Source: a bacterium UBP7_UBA7824 (GTDB taxonomy: Bacteria; UBP7; UBA6624). Taken from it: 11,709 bases of DNA. Shown one piece after another: positions 7,097-11,709 of the stretch. How positions within the stretch are numbered: position 1 is the first letter of the stretch; each line of letters opens with the position of its first letter. A program made the position numbers and the translations under genes. The notes beneath the pieces are model-generated. The model saw only the letters and a program-made list of their open reading frames with translations. It was not told where the DNA came from and did not search any database. The DNA lies in contig DLTY01000026.1 in assembly GCA_002501535.1 (NCBI GenBank), forward strand, positions 7,898 through 19,606, given 5' to 3'.

Positions 7097-8647
7097 ATGA
7101 ATTTACCTAACTTTAAAAATGAGCCTTTTACAAACTTTAATGATTCTGATGAGAATTCAGCATATAAAAAATCATTAGCAAAAATAAAAGCTAAATTTGG
7201 AGAAGATATACCTTTGATAATAAATGGAGAAAAGATCTTTACAGAAGAAAGAATCACAAGTATCGATCCAAGCGATTCTTCACAAGTAATATCAAAATGC
7301 TCAAAAGCTGATTTAAATCATTTAGAAAAAGCATTTTCAACAGCTGAAGAAAGATTTAAAACATGGAGTCAGACAGATGTCAAAGAAAGAGTAGCAATAG
7401 CAATTAAAGTTTCAGAAATCATGAAAAGAGATAAGCATGATCTTTCTGCTCAGATGACGTATGAAGTTGGAAAAACATGGCCTGAAGCGGATGGAGACAC
7501 TGCTGAAGCAATAGATTTTATGGAATATTATGCCAGGGAAGCATTGAGATGGGGTAAAGATCATCCGGTTGTTCCGACACCATCTGAAGAAGGGGTTTTG
7601 AAATATGTACCAATGGGCATAGGCACTGTCATACCACCATGGAATTTTCCCTTTGCAATCCTTGCTGGAATGACTACAGCGGCATGGGTCACAGGCAACA
7701 CTGTCATATTGAAACCTTCTAGCGACAGTACGACAATCGCATACAGGTATATGGAAATATTGGAAGAGGCTGGATTGCCTGATGGTGTTGTTAACTTCCT
7801 TCCAGGACCAGGATCCTCAATTGGAAGCAAAATGGTGACTGACCCAAGAACAAGATTCATTTCATTTACCGGATCAATGGAAGTTGGTTTAAATATAAAT
7901 GAAAATGCAGCCAAAATGTCACCAGGCCAAATATGGATAAAAAGAGTTGTTGCTGAAATGGGCGGCAAGGATGCAATACTAGTGGATGAAACTGCAGACA
8001 TTGAAGATGCTGCGGCCGGAATTGTTTCTGCTGCATATGGCTTCCAAGGTCAAAAATGTTCAGCATGTTCCAGGTTAATTGTTCATGAGGATGTCCATGA
8101 TGAACTTATGGAAAAAGTTATTGCCTTAACTAAAAAAATCCAAGTTGGACATCCTGAAGACCAGGAAACACAAATGGGTGCTGTTATAAACAAAAATGCC
8201 TACACTGATATTCTTGACTATATTGAAATCGGAAAAAGTGAAGGTGATGTAGTTTGCGGTGGCAACCCTGGTTCAAAAAATGGTTATTACATAGAACCAA
8301 CAATTATTGACAATCTATCTGCAAATTCAAGAATAATGCAAGAAGAAATATTCGGTCCAGTTTTGGGTGTTACAAAAGTTTCTTCTTTTGAAGAAGGCTT
8401 GAAGGTTGCAAACGGAACAATCTACGGATTAACTGGTGCCTTCTACACATCAGTGCCTGAAAGAATTGAAAAAGGCGCAAATGAATTTCATGTCGGCAAT
8501 CTGTACATCAATAGAAAGTGCACTGGAGCACTTGTTGGCGTTCATCCTTTTGGTGGCTTCAACATGAGCGGAACTGACTCAAAAGCTGGAGGCCCTGATT
8601 ATCTTGGGTTGTTCCTGCAAGCAAAATCTATTGCTAAAAAAATCTAA
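7097..8647 (+). CDS. rocA: L-glutamate gamma-semialdehyde dehydrogenase (1-pyrroline-5-carboxylate dehydrogenase, RocA type)
   Basis: A 516-residue NAD-dependent aldehyde dehydrogenase that oxidises L-glutamate 5-semialdehyde to glutamate, the last step of proline, ornithine and arginine catabolism; cytoplasmic. It follows the monofunctional Bacillus RocA type almost end to end: EPFTNF (9-14), PLIINGEK (39-46), DTAEAIDFMEYYAR (134-147), FTGS (257-260), EEIFGP (416-421) and the C-terminal GGFNMSGTDSKAGGPDYL (486-503). Catalytic residues are present: N183 in PPWNFP, E287 in AEMGGKD and nucleophile C321 in GQKCSACSR. The length matches the 515 residues of B. subtilis RocA. Most proteobacteria use the PutA fusion of proline dehydrogenase with this domain; here the enzyme stands alone and no proline dehydrogenase is in the window. 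It lies 21 nt after the efflux genes, and its stop codon overlaps the next start (TAATG). Confidence 0.93.
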   Translation: MNLPNFKNEPFTNFNDSDENSAYKKSLAKIKAKFGEDIPLIINGEKIFTEERITSIDPSDSSQVISKCSKADLNHLEKAFSTAEERFKTWSQTDVKERVAIAIKVSEIMKRDKHDLSAQMTYEVGKTWPEADGDTAEAIDFMEYYAREALRWGKDHPVVPTPSEEGVLKYVPMGIGTVIPPWNFPFAILAGMTTAAWVTGNTVILKPSSDSTTIAYRYMEILEEAGLPDGVVNFLPGPGSSIGSKMVTDPRTRFISFTGSMEVGLNINENAAKMSPGQIWIKRVVAEMGGKDAILVDETADIEDAAAGIVSAAYGFQGQKCSACSRLIVHEDVHDELMEKVIALTKKIQVGHPEDQETQMGAVINKNAYTDILDYIEIGKSEGDVVCGGNPGSKNGYYIEPTIIDNLSANSRIMQEEIFGPVLGVTKVSSFEEGLKVANGTIYGLTGAFYTSVPERIEKGANEFHVGNLYINRKCTGALVGVHPFGGFNMSGTDSKAGGPDYLGLFLQAKSIAKKI

Positions 8648-8949
8648 TGGTTACCGAAAGCGATAATAACAAAAATATCCCACAATGGCTAATAGATGCT
8701 GCTCCAGGCATTATTGAGCATATGAATGACGACCATTCCAATTCAATCGTTTCTACACTGCATGCTCAGCATGGAATCAAAGACGTTAATGCAAAAATGG
8801 AAAAACTTGAGACTGATGGATATTATGCTTTATCGAATGGAAAATTATATTTTTTAAAATTTGAAAACACATGTGGTTCAGCTGGCGAATACAAATCTGA
8901 ACTAATAAAACATGCAAAAAATTATAGAAATTTTGAATTAAAAAAATAA
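8647..8949 (+). CDS. Single-domain DUF2470 protein
   Basis: A 100-residue cytoplasmic protein made of one DUF2470 domain. Key features are the HMNDDH motif at 25-30 (in GIIEHMNDDHSNSIV) and the two-strand-plus-helix end with DGYYALSNGKLYFLKFEN (57-74). In known proteins this domain usually forms the C-terminal part of HugZ-type heme-utilisation proteins and related split-barrel proteins. Here the flavin-oxidase-like split barrel is absent. No signal peptide or membrane segment is seen. The ATG shares its A with the rocA stop codon (TAATG), so translation is coupled to rocA. A role in heme or iron handling is possible from the domain alone, but it is not shown by the context, which points rather to amino-acid oxidation. 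The exact function is unknown. Confidence 0.85.
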   Translation: MVTESDNNKNIPQWLIDAAPGIIEHMNDDHSNSIVSTLHAQHGIKDVNAKMEKLETDGYYALSNGKLYFLKFENTCGSAGEYKSELIKHAKNYRNFELKK

Positions 8950-8972
8950 CCCCTCTAGTCTAAAAAAAATCG

Positions 8973-9476
8973 ATGAAAGAAATTGTAGTTAATGATAAAT
9001 TTCAAACTAATTACATTTACTATTTAAAAGAAAAAATTAATTCAAATTTTCATCCTGAATTCAAGCCAGAACTAACACCTAAAGACATGTTAAAAATGGG
9101 TGTTTTTGGTGGAAGATACATGACAGATTGTAAGAATGAGTTTCCTAAATCATGGTTTGAAAAGGCAAAATTATCACCTTCTAGAAAAAACATAAATATC
9201 AATTACTATCAAATTGATGCCTCCCTTCCCTTGTCAGAATGGGTTAAAAAAGGCTGGATTCACAAAGATGATCCAAGAGGTTGGTTTCAATGGTATTGCC
9301 GGTATTTCATGGGTAGGAGAATGGAAGATGAAGATTTACGACAAATAAAGCGTTGGAAGTCGATACGCCGTCATGCTGGAGCAATTAGAAAATCCTGCAA
9401 ACCAAAAGACCTTTCATGCAGAAAAAAACAAAGACAGGCTTTGCTGCACTGGGCTTATGATTCTAGAAACATCTAA
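8973..9476 (+). CDS. Conserved-looking protein of unknown function, 167 residues
   Basis: I cannot name this family. The protein is soluble, with no signal peptide or membrane segment. It is rich in aromatic and basic residues: seven tryptophans, most in the middle, with the cluster GWIHKDDPRGWFQWYCRYFM (94-113). Residues 114-160 are strongly basic and end in LLHWAYDSRNI. Other striking segments are MGVFGGRYMTDC (42-53) and SLPLSEWVKKGW (84-95). Cysteines occur at 53, 109, 142 and 149, too widely spaced for an obvious metal site. The motif density suggests a real, conserved family; from memory such sequences occur widely as unnamed hypotheticals, which I cannot verify here. The ATG at 8973 follows a 23-nt gap after the DUF2470 gene and lacks a good ribosome site. 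It is the last gene of the plus-strand array, with a terminator one base after its stop. Confidence 0.8.
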   Translation: MKEIVVNDKFQTNYIYYLKEKINSNFHPEFKPELTPKDMLKMGVFGGRYMTDCKNEFPKSWFEKAKLSPSRKNININYYQIDASLPLSEWVKKGWIHKDDPRGWFQWYCRYFMGRRMEDEDLRQIKRWKSIRRHAGAIRKSCKPKDLSCRKKQRQALLHWAYDSRNI

Positions 9477-9574
9477 CAACCTGTTCGAGAACAGGTTTTT
9501 CTCTTCGTTGTGCCATTTGTAACTCTAGGGATTGTCATCATTTGACATCTATGGCACCAAAATCTTCTATTCAT
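9473..9574 (-). CDS. Small basic cysteine-rich peptide, 33 residues (putative zinc-binding)
   Basis: A very short gene. It encodes MNRRFWCHRCQMM, then a Thr/Arg/Lys-rich middle, and ends in KTCSRTGC. The cysteines are C7, C10, C28 and C33 (C-x2-C-x17-C-x4-C), a zinc-ribbon-like pattern. The C-x4-C end recalls the C-x4-H end of ribosomal protein L36, but the sequence is not L36. The peptide is strongly basic, with eight Arg/Lys and no acidic residue, which would suit nucleic-acid binding. Support for a real gene: GGAGGTG (9580-9586) lies 5 nt before the ATG, and a consensus-like promoter lies just upstream. The gene is convergent with the 167-residue protein, and the stop codons overlap by 4 nt. 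The opposing terminator lies inside its coding region. Function unknown; a structured untranslated RNA is the alternative. Confidence 0.6.
   Translation of the reverse strand: MNRRFWCHRCQMMTIPRVTNGTTKRKTCSRTGC
9478..9503 (+). terminator. Rho-independent terminator of the plus-strand operon
   Basis: AACCTGTT (9478-9485) pairs with AACAGGTT (9490-9497), an 8-bp perfect stem with a CGAG loop, followed by a T-rich tail. It begins one base after the stop codon at 9474-9476. On the minus strand the same bases encode the end of the small cysteine-rich peptide. No T-tract follows on that strand, so the terminator is one-directional. Confidence 0.85.
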
Positions 9575-9579
9575 TTAAA

Positions 9580-9586
9580 CACCTCC
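9580..9586 (-). promoter_or_regulatory. Perfect Shine-Dalgarno site of the small cysteine-rich gene
   Basis: GGAGGTG on the minus strand, 5 nt before the ATG at 9574. It is one of the two strongest ribosome sites in the window and the main reason for calling this gene. Confidence 0.65.
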
Positions 9587-9604
9587 AAAAAAATTAAAAA
9601 AAGC

Positions 9605-9633
9605 ATCATAAATGAAAAAAATAATTTTGTAAA
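9605..9633 (-). promoter_or_regulatory. Predicted promoter of the small cysteine-rich gene
   Basis: On the minus strand TTTACA (9628-9633) and TATGAT (9605-9610) are separated by exactly 17 bp, each one mismatch from the sigma70 consensus. Transcription would start near 9598, giving a leader of about 24 nt that contains the GGAGGTG site. It lies downstream of tRNA-Phe, so the gene need not depend on the tRNA transcript. Confidence 0.55.
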
Positions 9634-9648
9634 CAGTAAATATGTTTA
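9630..9648 (-). terminator. Weak hairpin and T-rich stretch after tRNA-Phe
   Basis: On the minus strand TAAACA and TGTTTA form a 6-bp AT-only stem with a 7-nt loop, followed by CAAAATTATTTTTTT. This could end the tRNA transcript, but the stem is weak and overlaps the predicted -35 box of the small gene. Confidence 0.25.
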
Positions 9649-9663
9649 AAAATGGTAAAAATG

Positions 9664-9736
<73 letters not shown>

Positions 9737-9740
9737 AGCA

Positions 9741-9817
9741 TGGCGGAGCTGACGGGGATCGAACCCGCGACCTCTTCCTTGACAGGGAAGCATGCTAAAC
9801 CGCTACACCACAGCTCC
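9741..9817 (-). tRNA. tRNA-Asp (GTC), CCA encoded
   Basis: The acceptor GGAGCTG pairs with CAGCTCC and the discriminator is G, the Asp identity base. The anticodon loop is CTGTCAA (GTC) on a CTTCC/GGAAG stem, and the T-arm is GCGGG/CCCGT with TTCGATC. It is the only tRNA of the four that encodes its 3' CCA (included in the coordinates). Confidence 0.97.
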
Positions 9818-9821
9818 AAGC

Positions 9822-9840
9822 GGAGTTTATTGTAAACTCC
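9822..9840 (-). other. Perfect hairpin in the tRNA-Glu/tRNA-Asp spacer
   Basis: On the minus strand GGAGTTTA, a CAA loop and TAAACTCC form an 8-bp stem. It is preceded by TTTTT right after tRNA-Glu and followed by only 4 nt before tRNA-Asp. With no T-tract behind it, it is more likely a processing or spacing element than a terminator. Confidence 0.6.
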
Positions 9841-9845
9841 AAAAA

Positions 9846-9917
9846 CACCCCGTAGGGGAATCGAACCCCTATTTCCGCCTTGAAAGGGCGGTGTCCTGGC
9901 CGTTAGACGAACGGGGC
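9846..9917 (-). tRNA. tRNA-Glu (TTC)
   Basis: The acceptor GCCCCGT pairs with ACGGGGT, so the first pair is G1-U72 rather than G-C. The anticodon loop is CTTTCAA (TTC) on CCGCC/GGCGG, the T-arm is AGGGG/CCCCT with TTCGATT, and the discriminator is G. The D-loop is one base shorter than in E. coli tRNA-Glu. CCA is not encoded. A -10-like GATAAT at 9929-9934 upstream lacks a clear -35 box, so either a weak local promoter or read-through from purA could supply it. Confidence 0.95.
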
Positions 9918-9959
9918 AGAACAATCACATTATCCTAAACTTTTATTATGAAATTTGAA

Positions 9960-10487
9960 TTAAATTCCAAATTTTTCCAAATCATCTTTGGGTAGGTTTA
10001 AACCATGCCTTTTATTCATTCTGTCATAAAGCACAAGATTAACAGTAACTGCAAGATTTAAAGATACTCTTGTAGGTATATAAACAGTTTTCTCACACCA
10101 GTTAACGGTTTCTTGTTTAATACCACCATATTCAGAACCAAAAACATACATTGCTCTTTCAGGATGAACAAAATCAGCTAAAGAAATAGCATTTTCTGTC
10201 ATCTCTATTGCAACTGGAGTACATCCAAAAGGCAAAGATTCCTGTATTGAATCCTTATAAACCAAAGGAACATGCCTCCAAGCTTTAGGTGTATCTGCGG
10301 GAAGTGGCATTTCTGGATCTTGAAAATCTTGATCTGATTCCCATTTTCTTCCTGCTACAACAACATAATTGGCTCTAAAGCAAAAAGCACCCCGTAAAAT
10401 CTGGCCGACATTAATTGAATTTCTTGGGTTTTCTAAAGCAACAACCGAGTAACCACGGCGATGATCCCATTCATGATTTTTAGACAT
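9960..10487 (-). CDS. SpoU/TrmH-family (SPOUT) RNA 2'-O-methyltransferase
   Basis: A 175-residue cytoplasmic enzyme of the alpha/beta-knot (SPOUT) class, which uses S-adenosylmethionine to methylate ribose 2'-hydroxyls in tRNA or rRNA. The three SpoU motifs are visible. Motif 1 is NPRNSINVGQILRGAF (20-35), with N26, G28 and catalytic-type R32. Motif 2 is YVFGSEYGGI (114-123), with the usual Gly-Ser/Asn-Glu-x-x-Gly. Motif 3 is IPTRVSLNLAVTVNLVLYDR (137-156), with S142-L143-N144. It consists of the catalytic domain only, without the extra N-terminal RNA-binding domain of RlmB. The target RNA cannot be told from this. The ATG at 10487 has no Shine-Dalgarno site and lies only 7 nt after the 3' end of tRNA-Lys. 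tRNA-Glu starts 42 nt beyond its stop. The tRNA surroundings suit a tRNA-modifying role, by inference only. Confidence 0.85.
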   Translation of the reverse strand: MSKNHEWDHRRGYSVVALENPRNSINVGQILRGAFCFRANYVVVAGRKWESDQDFQDPEMPLPADTPKAWRHVPLVYKDSIQESLPFGCTPVAIEMTENAISLADFVHPERAMYVFGSEYGGIKQETVNWCEKTVYIPTRVSLNLAVTVNLVLYDRMNKRHGLNLPKDDLEKFGI

Positions 10488-10494
10488 TTAACTA

Positions 10495-10567
10495 TAGGGG
10501 TTGAGGGAATCGAACCCCCGACACACGGGTTAAAAGCCCGCTGCTCTACCGACTGAGCTAAACCCCC
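10495..10567 (-). tRNA. tRNA-Lys (TTT)
   Basis: The acceptor GGGGGTT pairs with AACCCCT, again with a G1-U72 first pair. The D-arm is GCTC/GAGC, and the anticodon loop is CTTTTAA (TTT) on a CGGG-type stem. The T-arm is GGGGG/CCCTC with TTCGATT, and the discriminator is A. CCA is not encoded (next bases TAG). It sits inside a transcription unit: 13 nt after the purA stop and 7 nt before the methyltransferase ATG. Confidence 0.96.
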
Positions 10568-10580
10568 TAAGCTATATATT

Positions 10581-11709
10581 CTATTCCTTCCAGGCTATAT
10601 CGTCAATTCCAGGACCAGTACTAACTGCAAGAATCTTGACTCCTGAATTGCTTTCTACAAAGTCACAATATTTCCTCAAACCCTCAGGCAGACTTCTCCA
10701 TTCCTGAATGCCAGAAAAATCGGGCCAACCTTCAAGGGTTATGTATTTTGGAACACCTTCGTCCCAAACTCTAGAATCTTCCGGAACATCCTTGTATTCC
10801 GAACCATTCCAATCCCAAGATGTACAAACTTTGATATCCCCCATACCTCCAAGAATATCAGCCTTTGTAAGAATCACACCTGTAAAACCATTTAACCTAT
10901 GTGCATATCTCAATAATGGAATATCCAACCAGCCACAATCACGAGGCCTGCCTGTCGTAGCTCCAAACTCTTTGCCTTTATCTTGCACTTTTTTATTCCA
11001 TTCATCATCCATTTTAGTTGGAAATGGACCTGCTCCAACCCTGGTTACATAAGCTTTAGTAATTCCTAAAACCTGATTAATTTGGTTTGGACCTAAACCT
11101 GCATTTACACAAGCTGAACCACTAATGGTATGACTGCTAGTCACATAAGGATATGTACCGAAACCCAAGTCAAGCATGGAGCCTTGCGCTCCTTCCATCA
11201 GAACCTCTTCTTTGTTTTCAATTGCAGTATGAATCAAGTTGTGAGTATCGCCTACATGTTTTCTTATTAGTTCTCGTTGTTTTATTAAATCTTCATACAG
11301 TCTTTGAGGGTTTATCTTTCTTTTTGTGACATCAGAATAAACACCATCCAAAACAGCATTAACACGACCAACCAAGGTCTTTATCCTGTCAAGCAAATTG
11401 TCTTCAAAAAGATGTCCGAGCCTAATGCCTCTACGCGCAATTCGGTCTGTGCTTGCAGGTCCAATTCCCCTGTATGTAGTTCCTAACTTCTCTTGCCCTC
11501 TTCTTAACTCTTCCAGTTTGTCCATCCATCTGTGAAACGGCAAAACCAAGAAGGCTTGCGGGCTTATAACCAAATCAATATCCAAATTGTCATTCTCAAT
11601 TTGCTTGATTTCTTCAAGTAACAATTCGAGATCCAAGGCAACACCTCTTGCAATAATGCTTTTAACGCCTTTATGCAAAACACTACATGGGAGCAAGTGG
11701 AATTTGTAT
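10581..11709 (-). CDS. purA: Adenylosuccinate synthetase (5' end off right edge)
   Basis: GTP-dependent enzyme joining IMP and aspartate to adenylosuccinate, the first committed step to AMP; cytoplasmic. About 375 C-terminal residues are present of an expected 425-430, so the first 50 or so (P-loop-like GDEGKGK region and NAGHT) are outside. The family motifs are clear: GTTYRGIGPA with the following DRIARRG, EGAQGSMLDLGFGTYPYVTSS (IMP site), TRVGAGPFPTK, GATTGRPRDCGWLD (arginine loop for aspartate/IMP), LTKADIL (guanine recognition), and STGPGIDD at the C-terminus. The reading frame stays open to the window edge (residues YKFHLLPC match the family just after the missing part), so the in-frame TTG near 11696 is not the true start. 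It is the first visible gene of the minus-strand group; tRNA-Lys follows 13 nt after its stop. Confidence 0.96.
   Translation of the reverse strand, partial: YKFHLLPCSVLHKGVKSIIARGVALDLELLLEEIKQIENDNLDIDLVISPQAFLVLPFHRWMDKLEELRRGQEKLGTTYRGIGPASTDRIARRGIRLGHLFEDNLLDRIKTLVGRVNAVLDGVYSDVTKRKINPQRLYEDLIKQRELIRKHVGDTHNLIHTAIENKEEVLMEGAQGSMLDLGFGTYPYVTSSHTISGSACVNAGLGPNQINQVLGITKAYVTRVGAGPFPTKMDDEWNKKVQDKGKEFGATTGRPRDCGWLDIPLLRYAHRLNGFTGVILTKADILGGMGDIKVCTSWDWNGSEYKDVPEDSRVWDEGVPKYITLEGWPDFSGIQEWRSLPEGLRKYCDFVESNSGVKILAVSTGPGIDDIAWKE

Noticed and set aside
9510..9557. The GTGCCAT/ATGGCAC repeat as a second terminator or a mobile-element end
   Set aside because: There is no T-tract on either side, no flanking direct repeat and no transposase. 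It lies inside the small gene's coding frame.
9473..9574. Naming the small peptide as ribosomal protein L36
   Set aside because: Only the C-x2-C and C-x4-(H/C) spacing is similar. The middle is longer and the rest of the sequence does not resemble L36.
11694..11696. TTG as the start of purA
   Set aside because: The frame is open to the window edge and upstream codons still match adenylosuccinate synthetase, so the gene is simply truncated by the window.

Overview
The window is an AT-rich chromosomal segment from a Gram-negative bacterium. An RND efflux system with a lipoprotein adaptor and a TolC-type outer-membrane channel implies two membranes. The RNase D with HRDC domains and the glutaryl-CoA dehydrogenase fit a proteobacterium. 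The low G+C and short intergenic gaps suggest a streamlined, possibly marine, gammaproteobacterium; this is inference, not a taxonomic assignment. No mobile element, phage, CRISPR array or integrase is visible, and the gene content is mostly housekeeping plus one efflux operon.

Layout. (1) Positions 1-1654, minus strand: ribonuclease D (rnd), followed 31 bp later by the N-terminal part of glutaryl-CoA dehydrogenase (gcdH), which runs off the left edge. Both genes have -10-like hexamers so close to their ATG codons that leaderless transcripts are predicted. (2) Positions 1711-9476, plus strand: a tight array of six genes. These are adaptor lipoprotein, RND permease, TolC-like channel, RocA-type L-glutamate-gamma-semialdehyde dehydrogenase, a single-domain DUF2470 protein, and a conserved 167-residue protein of unknown function. 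Gaps or overlaps are 23 nt or less, and the array closes with a rho-independent terminator at 9478-9503. (3) Positions 9473-11709, minus strand: purA (5' end off the right edge), tRNA-Lys, a SpoU/TrmH-family RNA methyltransferase, tRNA-Glu, tRNA-Asp and tRNA-Phe, all packed tightly. Beyond them lies an unlisted 33-codon gene for a cysteine-rich basic peptide, with its own consensus promoter and Shine-Dalgarno sequence.

How the genes work together. The first three plus-strand genes make a complete tripartite pump spanning inner membrane, periplasm and outer membrane. The dehydrogenase (proline/ornithine catabolism to glutamate) and the translationally coupled DUF2470 protein may be co-transcribed with the pump, although no functional link is obvious. 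On the minus strand, AMP synthesis (purA), tRNA genes and an RNA methyltransferase are interleaved, so tRNA processing would also cut the purA and methyltransferase messages apart. The most novel-looking item is the small cysteine-rich gene at 9473-9574. Its 3' half contains the terminator of the opposing operon, and its stop codon overlaps that of the opposing gene.
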